A DNA stretch of 64,000 nucleotides from Paracoccaceae bacterium (lineage in GTDB: Bacteria; Pseudomonadota; Alphaproteobacteria; Rhodobacterales; Rhodobacteraceae). Position numbers and translations under genes: made by a program. The notes beneath the pieces are model-generated. The model searched no databases and had not been told where the DNA came from. It saw only the letters and a program-made list of their open reading frames with translations. Below are positions 1 to 8,933 of this stretch, one piece after another (positions within the stretch are counted from its first letter, which is position 1; each line of letters starts with the position of its first letter). The stretch covers positions 62,001-126,000 of the forward strand of contig JAPPHA010000116.1 in NCBI GenBank assembly GCA_028874915.1. The letters run 5' to 3'.

Positions 1-15
1 CGTAGACGGCATCAA

Positions 16-957
16 CTAACCTTTGACCGCGCCGGCGGTCATGCCGGTGATGATCTGACGTGACGCAAACAGGGTAAACAGGATGGGCGGCAAGGCCAGC
101 AACATTCCGGTGGCCATGATCATGCCCCACTCGATATTGAATTCGCTGGTATTGTTCACGATCAGGATCGGAACGGTCTTGGTGTCCCGGTCGGCCAGTG
201 CCGAGGCCAGGAGATACTCGTTCCATGCAATGCGGAAAGTGAAGATTGCAGCGGCGGCCAGCCCCGGTTTGATCAACGGCAGAACAATTCGATAGAACAC
301 TTGAAATGGACCCGCTCCGTCGATCCGCGCGGCCTCTTCCAGCGAACGCGGAACCTGTACGATAAAGCTCTGCAGAATCCAGATCACGAAGGGCAGGTTC
401 ATGGCCACGTAGATCAGGATGATTCCCGAATGGGTTCCGGCAAGACAGACATCGCCACGTCCGCCAAAGACGTCGCGGACCCAGGCACCGACGAGCGTTT
501 GCTTGTCTATGCAAAAAACGTTGTTCCAGAGGCCGAACACTGGAACCAGCAAGACTGCCGGCGGGACCATGCGCACGGCCAGCGTGGCGAGCGAGACGGC
601 GTCACGCCCCACGAACCGGAAGCGGACAAGCGCATAGGCCGCCATGCAACCAATATAGAGCGTCAGTGCAGTGGAGATCAGTGCAATGATGATCGAATTG
701 ATAAAGGCCCCGCCGAAACGGATTGAACAGAAGTCCAGATGATCGGGTTCATACCAGAGAATGTCGCAAAGGGCAGTTTCGTAGTTTTGGATCGTGGGTA
801 TGAAGAACAGAGCGCTGGTTCCGGAAATTATGTCGATGTCAATCTTGAATGAATTCGAGAACATCAGGAACACGGGCCCCACCGACATGAAGGCCAGCGT
901 CACAAGCAGGGCATAGAACGCAGGGTGCTGACGATCACCATGTTGCCTTTCAGCCAT
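16..957 (-). CDS. Carbohydrate ABC transporter permease (MalG-like)
   Basis: Inner-membrane permease of a CUT1-type (sugar or glycerol-phosphate) ABC importer. The 313-residue product has about six hydrophobic segments. Near residue 207 it carries the cytoplasmic EAA loop (EEAARIDGAG) that docks on the ATPase. The ATG at 957 has AAGGA seven bases upstream, lying over the stop of the other permease gene, so the two are probably co-translated. It is the last gene of a minus-strand operon ordered ATPase, binding protein, MalF-like permease, MalG-like permease. Two loops (about residues 60-80 and 145-175) are long and cysteine-containing, unlike a minimal MalG. The substrate cannot be told from sequence. 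Confidence 0.9.
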   Translation of the reverse strand: MAERQHGDRQHPAFYALLVTLAFMSVGPVFLMFSNSFKIDIDIISGTSALFFIPTIQNYETALCDILWYEPDHLDFCSIRFGGAFINSIIIALISTALTLYIGCMAAYALVRFRFVGRDAVSLATLAVRMVPPAVLLVPVFGLWNNVFCIDKQTLVGAWVRDVFGGRGDVCLAGTHSGIILIYVAMNLPFVIWILQSFIVQVPRSLEEAARIDGAGPFQVFYRIVLPLIKPGLAAAAIFTFRIAWNEYLLASALADRDTKTVPILIVNNTSEFNIEWGMIMATGMLLALPPILFTLFASRQIITGMTAGAVKG

Positions 958-962
958 CTTGC

Positions 963-1922
963 TTATCCTTCCTTTTCAGCACGGCGCCCTTCGCGTTCCG
1001 CGCGCGCCTCTTGCCATCGCGTAAAGGCAAGCATTCCCAGCGTCAGAAACAGCAGCAGCAGCAGCAGATAATTCGACATCGCCGCTGCCTCGCCCAGTTC
1101 CCGGAACTCCTGGGCTGTCCGTGAAATCCGTAGCGCCAGGATCTCGGTGGCGAGCCCGGGTCCGCCTTCCGTCATGACCAGAATTACTTCGAGCACCTTG
1201 AAGGCGTCGATCAGGCGCAGCAACATGGTCACAATCAGCACCGGCATCATTAGCGGAAGCTTTATGTACACGATGAGTTGCCAGCTTGACGCCCCGTCAA
1301 TTCGAGCTGCCTCGAGCGCAGACCGCGGCAATGACTGAAGGGCGGCGAGCGCAAGGATGAATATGAAGGGGGTCCATTGCCAGATGTCCGCGACTATGAC
1401 GGACAACAGGGCGTGTCTTCCCAACCAGTCGACGCCGTCCAGTCCGAAGGTTGAGAGCCACCGGTTGAAGGTACCATCCGTGGGATGATACACGAAACGC
1501 CACATCAGCCCGACAACCACGGGCGCGATCATCATTGGCAAGATGAAGAGCGTCCTCAGAAAGGACATGCCTCGCATGTTGCGGTCAAGCATTAATGCCA
1601 GACCCACGCCAATAATCATCTCGAAGAATACCACAGAGATGGCGAATCTCAGTGTAACGGAAACGCTCTCCCAGAACGTGGCATCGAACCAAAGCTTGGT
1701 GTAATTGCCAAACCCGATGAACTCGCTTTCCGACAGGGTTTGGCTTGGATCCCAAGCCCGGAAACTCCCATAAACCATATACAACAGAGGAAAGAACAGT
1801 GCGATTGCCATGATGATCGCCGCTGGCGCCAGAAACTGGTACGAAGTCGAAATGCTGAGCTGGAAGCGTTTCACGGAAATACGGACTGCCAAGGGAAACC
1901 TGTATCGGAGAGCGTGGCCCAC
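963..1922 (-). CDS. Carbohydrate ABC transporter permease (MalF/UgpA-like)
   Basis: Second inner-membrane permease of the importer, 319 residues from the GTG at 1922, with about six membrane segments. An EAA loop (EAARIDGASS) lies near residue 205. The GTG has no clear ribosome-binding site and sits inside a perfect 9-bp stem-loop (1912-1941). A later start, the TTG at 1892 or the GTG at 1874 (KRFQLSIS...), may therefore be the real one. It follows the binding-protein gene by 30 bases and precedes the MalG-like gene by 5. The family call is secure; the exact start is not. Confidence 0.87.
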   Translation of the reverse strand: MGHALRYRFPLAVRISVKRFQLSISTSYQFLAPAAIIMAIALFFPLLYMVYGSFRAWDPSQTLSESEFIGFGNYTKLWFDATFWESVSVTLRFAISVVFFEMIIGVGLALMLDRNMRGMSFLRTLFILPMMIAPVVVGLMWRFVYHPTDGTFNRWLSTFGLDGVDWLGRHALLSVIVADIWQWTPFIFILALAALQSLPRSALEAARIDGASSWQLIVYIKLPLMMPVLIVTMLLRLIDAFKVLEVILVMTEGGPGLATEILALRISRTAQEFRELGEAAAMSNYLLLLLLFLTLGMLAFTRWQEARAEREGRRAEKEG

Positions 1923-1941
1923 GAGTTGCCGCGGGCCACGC
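1912..1941. promoter_or_regulatory. Stem-loop just downstream of the binding-protein gene
   Basis: Perfect 9-bp inverted repeat, GCGTGGCCC and GGGCCACGC, around a 12-base loop. It starts 12 bases past the stop of the solute-binding-protein gene and covers the GTG at 1922 of the next permease. There is no T-run, so it is unlikely to be an ordinary terminator. In many ABC operons such hairpins protect the upstream binding-protein mRNA and lower permease output; that role is inferred here. Confidence 0.5.
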
Positions 1942-1952
1942 AGAGGTCTAGG

Positions 1953-3284
1953 TCACTGCCAGATGTAGTAGCCTTCCTCGTCCATGAGTGCGCGGGTGCG
2001 CTCGGCCACACCATCCAGTGCTTCTTGCGGATCAAGCCCCTCGGTCAGAACCTTCGACATGGTCGTTCCAATGTCCGCGTTGATCCTGCCCCAGGGCGGG
2101 ATGATCGGGCGCCAGTCCGGATCGGCATATTTGAGCGCTTCCCCGAAAGTGGCTGCAAAGGGATACTTTGCCTGAACCTCCGGATCAGCATAGGTCGAGA
2201 ACCGCGACGGGTTGCCACCTGCCATGGTGATCAGTTTGTCCCCTTTCTTCGAGGTCATCCACTGCATCAGCAGGAATGCCGCTTCCTTGTTCTCCGCATT
2301 TGAAGGTATCGCAATGCCGAAGCCGCCGGTCTGGCTGCCGCGCCGGACACCTGCCGGATGAAGGGCGTAGCCGACCTTTCCGGCAACCTGGCTCTTCTTG
2401 GGATCCTCGAACCCGGGTGCAAATGCGATGGAATCCATGAACATGGCAGCCTGGCCCGTTGCAAAGGCGTTGGCGGCTTCAGACGGACCGAATGCGCTGC
2501 TGCCTTCTGGTCCGCAATCGACGATTGTCTTCAAGGCGTTCGCAGCAGCAAGTCCTTCGGGACTGTTGATGATCGGGTTCCATTCGTCGTCAAAGACACG
2601 ACCGCCGAGTGGCGCCAGGTGCAGCAGGAACGCATGGCTGGCCTGATGGCCAGAGGCCGCTCGCGATGCCATACCGCCCATTCCCGGTTCGAGTTCCGGG
2701 ATCTTGCATGTCACGTCCAGCAATTCGTCATAGGTCTCCGGAACCTTCAGTCCGTGCTTTTCGAAGATGTCCGCGCGGTACATCAGCACTGACGTTTCGG
2801 AGCCTGACGGCAGGCCGAACAGTGAACCCGTCGGCCCTGGCAGATATCCCTTGGCGCCACCAGCTACACCGATGTTTTGCACATAGCCGTCAATCAGGTC
2901 TTCGGCGTCATAGCTCGGATCGGCCAGCTTCGGATTCATGAAGTATTTTGCCAGGTTTTCGAGCTGGTCTGCATAGACATAGTCTGCCTTGGAAAACACC
3001 ACATAGGAGATGAGGTCGTAGGTGCCTTCTTCCTGCGCCAACTCCAGTGTCTGGCGTTCACGCATCTTGAGATAAGGAAGCTGGTCTACCTCTACCTCGA
3101 TTCCGGTTTCCCTGGTGAATTCGGGCAGTACCTTCACGACAGAGTTATAGTGTGGAAATGCGGGGAAATTCACGATGAGCGTTGTCCCGGCATATTCCTC
3201 ATATGGATTCGCGAACGCGACTGAAACCGGCAGAACCAGCGCTGCCGCTCCCGCGATTCCAAGGCTTCGAACGTGTTTCAGCAT
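1953..3284 (-). CDS. Extracellular solute-binding protein (carbohydrate ABC importer)
   Basis: Periplasmic substrate receptor of the same importer, 443 residues from the ATG at 3284. GGGAG lies about eight bases upstream, which favours this ATG over a TTG at 3320. The N-terminus is a signal peptide (basic MLKHVRS, hydrophobic core with AAALVLPVSVA, cleavage near AFA-NP). The mature protein has the size and layout of a family 1 sugar-binding protein. It lies 32 bases after the ATPase gene and is followed by a stable hairpin. The ligand is not identifiable; a polyol, sugar or glycerol-phosphate compound is plausible. Confidence 0.88.
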   Translation of the reverse strand: MLKHVRSLGIAGAAALVLPVSVAFANPYEEYAGTTLIVNFPAFPHYNSVVKVLPEFTRETGIEVEVDQLPYLKMRERQTLELAQEEGTYDLISYVVFSKADYVYADQLENLAKYFMNPKLADPSYDAEDLIDGYVQNIGVAGGAKGYLPGPTGSLFGLPSGSETSVLMYRADIFEKHGLKVPETYDELLDVTCKIPELEPGMGGMASRAASGHQASHAFLLHLAPLGGRVFDDEWNPIINSPEGLAAANALKTIVDCGPEGSSAFGPSEAANAFATGQAAMFMDSIAFAPGFEDPKKSQVAGKVGYALHPAGVRRGSQTGGFGIAIPSNAENKEAAFLLMQWMTSKKGDKLITMAGGNPSRFSTYADPEVQAKYPFAATFGEALKYADPDWRPIIPPWGRINADIGTTMSKVLTEGLDPQEALDGVAERTRALMDEEGYYIWQ

Positions 3285-3316
3285 CAGTTTCTCCCTCTTG
3301 CCGATTGGGCTGGCAT

Positions 3317-4405
3317 TCAAATTGCCAGTGCGGTTGATTGATCAAAAAGGTGAACAAACTCGTTATTCACCGCGAACCTCACCGTTTCTCCCAAGGCGAT
3401 CGGGGTCTCGGATTTGACTTCAACGGTGAACCTGGCCTGACCGCATTCGCAGATCAGCACGGAGCGCGTTCCAACATACTCGGACACCAGGACCTTGAGG
3501 TCGATTGTGCGTCCCGGCACCATTTCGGGTCGATACGACAAGTCGGACGGGCGAATTCCGAGAACTGCGTTTCTGCTGGGCCGCTTGCGCGCGCGAACGG
3601 AGAGTTCGCCCACGATCTCAACCCGAATATGTCCGTCGGTGGCAAAGATCTTGCCGTCGGTCTCTTCCAGTTCCACATCGAGGAAGTTCATCGGCGGCGT
3701 ACCGAGAAACCCGGCGACGAACCTGTTTACGGGGCGCTCGTACAGGTCCACCGGCGTGCCTTGCTGATGAATATGCCCCTCGTGCATGACGACGATTCGA
3801 TCTGCCAGCGTCATGGCCTCGACCTGGTCATGCGTCACGTAAATCATGTTCTTCTGGACACGCTGGCGCATCAGTGCCAGTTCAGCCCGCATCTGCCCGC
3901 GCAGTTTGGCGTCAAGATTGGATAGCGGCTCGTCGAACAGAAAAGTCGAAGCGTCGCGGGTCAGGGCCCGTCCCATCGCAACGCGCTGTCTTTGGCCACC
4001 TGAGAGTTCTCCGGGCTTTCGGTGCAGGTAGTCGCTCAGGCCCAGCATCGCGGCAACCTCGCGCACTCTGGCATCTATTTTGGGCTTGGGTTCCCTCTTG
4101 AGCCTCAGCGCAAACGACATGTTGTTCGCGACATTCATGTGCGGGTAGAGAGCATAGTCCTGAAAGACCATTGCCAAGTCGCGGTCCTTGGGCTCCAGAT
4201 GACTGACCGGCCTGCTGTCAATGTAGATCTCACCTTCCGAAACGGTCTCGAGTCCGGCAATCATTCGAAGTGTCGTGGACTTGCCGCAGCCGGACGGACC
4301 CACAAGAACCGTGAACTCGTTCGGCTCCATATGCAGGTCGATCCGGTGCAGCACCTGTACGGCGCCATACCTCTTGACCAGTCCACACAGCTGCAATTCG
4401 GGCAT
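3317..4405 (-). CDS. ABC transporter ATP-binding protein (MalK/UgpC-like)
   Basis: ATPase that powers the importer, 362 residues from the ATG at 4405 (MPELQLCGLV). It has Walker A GPSGCGKST (about residues 36-44), Q-loop VFQDYALYPHM, signature LSGGQRQR, Walker B FLFDEPLSNLDA and switch THDQ. A C-terminal OB-type regulatory domain of about 130 residues is typical of sugar importers. The frame stays open upstream to 4678, but those residues do not resemble the family, so the start was placed where the domain begins. It is the first gene of the operon. A TATGCAT palindrome lies 32 bases upstream. Confidence 0.9.
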   Translation of the reverse strand: MPELQLCGLVKRYGAVQVLHRIDLHMEPNEFTVLVGPSGCGKSTTLRMIAGLETVSEGEIYIDSRPVSHLEPKDRDLAMVFQDYALYPHMNVANNMSFALRLKREPKPKIDARVREVAAMLGLSDYLHRKPGELSGGQRQRVAMGRALTRDASTFLFDEPLSNLDAKLRGQMRAELALMRQRVQKNMIYVTHDQVEAMTLADRIVVMHEGHIHQQGTPVDLYERPVNRFVAGFLGTPPMNFLDVELEETDGKIFATDGHIRVEIVGELSVRARKRPSRNAVLGIRPSDLSYRPEMVPGRTIDLKVLVSEYVGTRSVLICECGQARFTVEVKSETPIALGETVRFAVNNEFVHLFDQSTALAI

Positions 4406-4436
4406 CTGGATTGTCTTGTTGCATCCAATAGGAATG

Positions 4437-4446
4437 GTATGCATAC
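4437..4446. promoter_or_regulatory. Possible GntR-type operator upstream of the ABC operon
   Basis: Ten-base perfect palindrome GTATGCATAC. Read on the minus strand it is TTTTGTATGCATACCA. It sits 32 bases before the first gene of the sugar importer operon. FCD-type GntR regulators often bind short palindromes of this kind, and one is encoded at 5980. The two inverted repeats beyond that regulator (6664-6702) share the TTTTG-TGCA core. Binding is inferred. Confidence 0.4.
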
Positions 4447-4844
4447 AAAAATGAAAGTCAATATCCAATTTGGAAAGCGAATCTCGTATGGCTGTGTCGT
4501 GTCGAGATGTACTGTCGGGCTTGCGGATCATTCGGTCCTTTCGGATCGCGCGGCCCTTTTTTGTGATCGCACTGTCGTTTGCGGCCATGGTGCGATTCCG
4601 GGTTTGCAAGGTCCTGGAATCGGCGTCGGTTGCGGAATCGAAGCACTGCGACTTCACGAGCGTACGAAATGACAGCACCGCCTGACCGTGACCGCGGTCC
4701 CTGCGCTAGCTGCATCGCGACATGCGTTGGTTGACGAGCAGCCTGTTGGAACTTTTCGCCAAGTCGGAACCGATCGGGTTTCCGGCATCGCAAACCTACC
4801 AGTATCGCGTGCGATGCCGGTTCCTGTGAAAGAATGTCAGTGCG

Positions 4845-4889
4845 GCGCGACAATCGGGGCAATACGGATGCACACCCTGATTGTCGCGC
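4845..4889. repeat. Long imperfect hairpin in a gene-free region
   Basis: GCGCGACAATC at 4845-4855 pairs perfectly with GATTGTCGCGC at 4879-4889. The stem extends inward through one G-T and three G-C pairs, giving about 15 bp around a 15-base loop. The right arm plus flank (4873-4890, 18 bases) recurs exactly at 45668-45685 inside a broken GntR gene. It could be a relic of a small mobile palindromic element or a terminator-like structure. No T-run follows. Confidence 0.45.
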
Positions 4890-4894
4890 TGTAG

Positions 4895-5610
4895 TCAGTT
4901 CCTGTCCGAGGTCCGCACCCGGCTGCGTCCCATGTCAAGGCAATGGCGGATAGCGTCGACAATCAACTTGCCGACGCCGTTGTCGTCATGGCGAAGGATC
5001 CGCCAGTTTTCAGGCGCGTCAACGCTGATGGCGGCGAATTTCAGGTTCGGCGCCTTTCCGAGCCAGGGCCAGACTTTGCCGGCAGGCTAACGCTTGAGGC
5101 GTCCCTTCCCAGCCTCCGGCAGCGGGCCGAAGCAGTAGCCTTTCAGGCCATCGCCTTAGGCGTCCGGGAACGGAACAACCTGCAGAACACCTCGCGCCAA
5201 CCGGTTTCCTGCGCTCCTTCGACCCGTTTCGCCATGCATGTCGGGCATCATGCTGTCCAGAGAGATCAACACGGATGTTGTGCCTTCGGGCCTGTCCTCC
5301 AACGCTCAGGCCGATCGTCCCCCTCAAGGGGCACGATCGAGGCACCCATGCCCGCACGACGGCCGGTAGCGGCAGTGAAACACTCGGCTCGCCGCGACAA
5401 CCAGACCCGTCGGAATCCGCTATCAATCGCCGGGAATCGGCGAATTCAACACCCTCTGATGGAAAATACTGCCATCCTGAAGGTCGTGAAATACGGCCAA
5501 GAGTGAGGCGTCACGCGAGACAGTTCCGGCAAGGGACGGATCCGACTTCAGCAGCGTCACGGCATCTGTGGCAGGTAATCGTCCCGGCAGATGTCCCAAA
5601 GACCTTCGTC
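4895..5610 (-). pseudogene. Decayed minus-strand coding sequence(s), family unknown
   Basis: The minus strand reads as good protein only in pieces, with stops and frame changes between them. One piece ends at 5423 (LLAVFHDLQDGSIFHQRVLN, then stop). A second runs from about 5330 down to a stop at 4895 and contains VLISLDSMMPDMHGET, GDGLKGYCFGPLPEAGKG, APNLKFAAISVDAPENW and GVGKLIVDAIRHCLDMG, broken by at least two in-frame stops. VLISLDSMMPDM resembles the start of sulfatases (or a response-regulator strand), which is too weak to name a family. It lies between a transporter operon and its likely regulator, so it may once have been a catabolic gene of that cluster. Confidence 0.35.
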
Positions 5611-5979
5611 AATCCCGGACGCACGCGCAGACTGCGCCCGGGTGACGTCGCCGTCCAAATGGGCTCAGATCAATCCTTGCACTATCCGTCTCAGAGTGCT
5701 GCTGCTTTCACGAACCCCTGTTGCGGGATTGACTTCGAAAGAAGCAGTCTATCACGTTGGACTGCAAGGCTCAGGACATGCCAATCCGGGAACATTCGAC
5801 CGATTTCCGGAACATTCCAACAAATCGCTGGAATTGTCCGAAACGCGAATCACTAAATCACACAAAAACAACAGGTTACAGTTCCGCAAAACCATCATGT
5901 GAGAGTCGCCCCACCAATTTGGCTTTGCACGCCCATTTGCGCTAAATTGAGAGGATACAAGCGCGGGAGCAAGAACCTG

Positions 5980-6648
5980 ATGGCGGAACGTGAAAGACCA
6001 GCGGTAGTAGAACGTGGCGGGACCGTAGCGCGGATCGAGTCGGCGTTGGTCGAAGACATTTCCACGGGAGCGTTGGCCCCTGGCGAACATCTGGACGAAG
6101 TCGGGCTTTCCGAACGTTTTGCGGTGTCGCGAACACCGGTACGCGAAGCCCTATCGCGCCTGACTGCACAAGGCATTCTGGTGCAAGGCAAGAAGCGTGG
6201 CGTCCGTGTGGCAGAGTATTCTCCTGAACAACTGGCGCATCTTTTCGAGGTCATGCACGAAATCGAAGTCGCCTGCGCCCGGATCGCTTCACAAAGGATG
6301 ACGCTCCTTTCCCGCGCCGAAATAATCGAAAAACAGGACATTTGTCTCATGGCCGCCGAGGCGGGAGACCTCCGCGCCTACCTGATAGCAAATGAACGGT
6401 TCCACGAGGCAATATACAGAGCCACGGGCAATCCCTACATCGTCGAGATTGCATCGGAATTTCGCCGCCGCACCGGCCCGTTTCGTTCCAGGAGATTTGC
6501 GACCAAGGAGGACCTTCTGGGTTCCGCGCAGAGCCACAAGATACTCATTGATCACCTGTTCTCTGAAGATTCCAAGGTGGCGTCCGACGGGATGAGGCAT
6601 CACATGGCGAACAGCTACCTGACCGTGCTGAGGGCGAACCTGGTGTGA
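5980..6648 (+). CDS. GntR-family transcriptional regulator (FCD subfamily)
   Basis: DNA-binding repressor or activator of 222 residues. An N-terminal winged helix-turn-helix (LSERFAVSRTPVREALSRL, about residues 45-65) precedes an all-helical FCD ligand-binding domain. The FCD metal/ligand residues are plausible: N-x2-FH in NERFHEAIYRATGNP, then further His residues near the C-terminus. The ATG at 5980 has GGGAG about a dozen bases upstream; the frame is open back to 5899. It precedes the metallo-hydrolase gene and lies divergent from the ABC importer operon. TTGCAT/ATGCAA repeats just after its stop suggest it controls the hydrolase, and perhaps the importer. Confidence 0.9.
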   Translation: MAERERPAVVERGGTVARIESALVEDISTGALAPGEHLDEVGLSERFAVSRTPVREALSRLTAQGILVQGKKRGVRVAEYSPEQLAHLFEVMHEIEVACARIASQRMTLLSRAEIIEKQDICLMAAEAGDLRAYLIANERFHEAIYRATGNPYIVEIASEFRRRTGPFRSRRFATKEDLLGSAQSHKILIDHLFSEDSKVASDGMRHHMANSYLTVLRANLV

Positions 6649-6663
6649 GTTCGGAGTTTTGAC

Positions 6664-6702
6664 TTGCATTAGGATGCAAAAACTGCATTTTGCATGCAAA
6701 AT
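6664..6702. promoter_or_regulatory. Paired inverted-repeat operators before the metallo-hydrolase gene
   Basis: Two inverted repeats 7 bases apart: TTGCAT-TAGG-ATGCAA (6664-6679) and the 16-base perfect palindrome ATTTTGCATGCAAAAT (6687-6702). They fill the gap between the GntR regulator and the hydrolase gene, whose ATG is at 6729. A TTGACT at 6659 could be a -35 element overlapped by the first repeat. The arrangement fits repression by the adjacent GntR protein, by inference. Confidence 0.55.
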
Positions 6703-6728
6703 AGACTCACCACACAGGAAGCTGGGAC

Positions 6729-7658
6729 ATGGGTATTGCGGAAACCAGGATATACCCCATCAATACCGGCTGGCTCGAGGCTGATCTGGGAACGTATGTG
6801 TTCTGGAAGGGGCCAGCCGGAAAGAAGATCTGGCAACCGGTCTTCTGCCACTACGTCGATACCGGCACGCAAAAGATCCTTATCGACACAGGCCTTTGCG
6901 ATGAAGCGCGCGCTTCAAGATATCACCACAAATGTGAAAAGCGGGGCTGTCTGCAAGTGCACGAACATCTTGAGCAGGTGCTTGGCGTTCACCCCGACGA
7001 GATTGATGCCGTCGTCTTTACCCACTTGCACTGGGATCATGTGCAGAACATGGTCAAGTTCAGAAATGCCCGTTTTGTTGCGCCAAGGGCCGAGATCGAA
7101 ATGGCCTATAATCCCTTGCCGCTCTATTATCGCACGTACGAAAGCGTCTACCTTAATGTCAGGCCGGCCTATTCGGAATGTGTTTTTGAAGCAGTCGAAA
7201 ACGAGTGCGAAGTTTTTCCGGGCATCACGATGTTCCATACGCCGGGTCATTCCGTCGGGCACATGGCCGTGAGTGTCGCCACAAGCGTGGGCGAGATCGT
7301 CGTGTGCGGCGATGCGATCTTCAATTTGCGCAACCTGGAACCCAACGCGGCAGAGGGTTGGCGTTACTGGGTGCCGGCGCGTTTCGTCAACAGTTACGAA
7401 GGATGGAAGTCGGTCGAGGAAATCGACAAACGTTCTGACTACGTACTGCCCTGCCACGACAGGCTGGCTAACGAGCGATCCAACGTATTTCCATATGACG
7501 GCATGCCCTTGCGAAAGAGGCGACAGTTCATTCCCGGGTTCAAATTCTATTTCGGCGACATGCCGATGGACACTGCCGAAAGGGCTGCAGCGGCGATGAA
7601 CCCTGAGGACGTAAAGGATTATCTGGCTTCCCTGACCCCGCCGTCGCCGAACATGTAA
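6729..7658 (+). CDS. MBL-fold metallo-hydrolase (N-acyl homoserine lactonase-like)
   Basis: Zinc-dependent hydrolase of 309 residues. The metal-binding motif THLHWDH (residues 98-104) is the HxHxDH signature. It is followed by a later His (HTPGHSVGHM, about residues 172-181), an Asp (CGDAIF, about 195) and a final His (LPCHD). No signal peptide is seen, so it is probably cytoplasmic. The start has AGGA about eight bases upstream. Members of this branch include lactonases such as AHL lactonases, but the substrate is unknown. The adjacent GntR regulator and sugar importer favour a sugar-acid lactone over a signalling molecule; that is inference. Confidence 0.8.
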   Translation: MGIAETRIYPINTGWLEADLGTYVFWKGPAGKKIWQPVFCHYVDTGTQKILIDTGLCDEARASRYHHKCEKRGCLQVHEHLEQVLGVHPDEIDAVVFTHLHWDHVQNMVKFRNARFVAPRAEIEMAYNPLPLYYRTYESVYLNVRPAYSECVFEAVENECEVFPGITMFHTPGHSVGHMAVSVATSVGEIVVCGDAIFNLRNLEPNAAEGWRYWVPARFVNSYEGWKSVEEIDKRSDYVLPCHDRLANERSNVFPYDGMPLRKRRQFIPGFKFYFGDMPMDTAERAAAAMNPEDVKDYLASLTPPSPNM

Positions 7659-7741
7659 GCCTTTGTCGTTGGCGCAAGCCCGAGGCGTCGGTGCTTCAGC
7701 GACCTGTGGCTCGATCCGGCCGGTAGCCTGCAGACGAAACT

Positions 7742-8905
7742 TCAGTGCGCCGAGTAAACCGTGAAGGCGTGATGGCCGTTTCCGCTGACTATTGGTGACA
7801 GGGTTTCCGGGTTGCGAGCGATCAAATGGTGCCAGACGCGGCTGGTGATCTTGCCTGGCCTGATCGTGGGTGGCGGCCAAGAACCCGTCTGATGGGCCAG
7901 TTCTGGAAGTGGATCGTCCTCCAGTTCCTGGCGATGGGCCAGATGAAGATTGTTTCTTGAGGCAGTGCAGTTTTCTTGAACCAATTCCGGCATTTCCTTG
8001 ACCAGGGTGGTGCCCACTTCCAGTTTACGCATTACGTACTTGTCAGATCGGTGGCCCCGTCGAAGCATGGGGTTTCGCGGAACGCTTCCGGCAGGTCAGC
8101 GCGGTAGCTTTAGTTCTGCTCCTGGCCCAACGGCAACTGCCGCTCGAACCGGGAAAACAGCCGCGACAGAACCCCCAGATATTCGGACGTCCCTTGACCC
8201 ATTCCAGCGGATTGTTGCGTCCAAGCCGAGGGTGGTAAATCAACGTCATGACCCTGGTCAGCGTCGTGCTGTCCGGGAAATGGCTGCTGCTGTCAGAAGG
8301 TTTTCGAGCGACGGCGAGCTCTGATGGGCTAACCGCGGTTTTGTGCATCGGGTGTCGCCGGACTAGAGAGATAGACCTCCATGCACTCGCGATGCCAGGC
8401 CAGCGAGGTGACCGGTCTCGTCTCGTGCGTACCGACTCTGGCCACCTTATCTCGTTCCACTTGATTGACGATCGCACTGATCGCCGCCTTGAGCCTGGCC
8501 TGGACCGGTAGAACCGCCGGATCTTCGGCTACATTCTTGATGAGGCAACGGATCGGCCGAAACTAACATTCTCAGATGAGGCAATGCAGGTAGTCATCTT
8601 GGTTGTCGCGCCGCACCTCGACGTCTCCTTCATCGTGCCGGATAGCAGGCACAGACAAGTCGCCAAAGAACAGGGCATGGAGTTCGGCGGGGTCTGCTGG
8701 TCTGCCGAACAGATACCTGGTGGCGGGGCGTCAAGTTGCAGGACGTCGGTTTTGGGGTCAAGGAAGTCTCTGCATTCGATATGTTGCAAACGCTCTGCTT
8801 CGGTTGGCAACATTCGGTGGATCTGTCGCGACTGTGCAAATGTGCCCGGTGATCTGCCACTCAATTCTCGTCAGCAGAGCTTTCGGCCGCAATTGAAGCT
8901 GGCTT
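7742..8905 (-). pseudogene. Decayed minus-strand gene, family unknown
   Basis: Protein-like stretches occur in several minus-strand frames in consistent order, separated by stops and shifts. They include HRMLPTEAERLQHIECRDFL, YLFGRPADPAELHALFFGDL, AIRHDEGDVEVRRDNQDDYL, AVLPVQARLKAAISAIVNQV, TSEYLGVLSRLFSRFERQLP and, in the last frame open to 7742, KLEVGTTLVKEMPELVQENC and RVWHHLIARNPETLSPIV. At least four frame disruptions are needed to join them. The family was not recognised. The gap runs from the hydrolase stop (7658) to the Srf locus, with no intact gene. Confidence 0.4.
8531..8584. repeat. Two copies of a short dispersed repeat
   Basis: ACATTCTTGATGAGGCAAC (8531-8549) is followed 15 bases later by a near copy, AACATTCTCAGATGAGGCAA (8565-8584). 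The first is matched exactly (19 bases) at 45607-45625. All three copies lie within decayed genes. It may mark ends or scars of a lost small mobile element. On the minus strand the first copy could also encode part of a protein (CLIKNV), so descent from a shared gene is the alternative. Confidence 0.4.
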
Positions 8906-8933
8906 GTCCCGCGATATCATGGTCCCCGCACGA

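Noticed and set aside
3317..4678. ATPase gene beginning at 4678
   Set aside because: The 91 extra residues have no similarity to ABC proteins and cover the likely operator; the domain starts at 4405.
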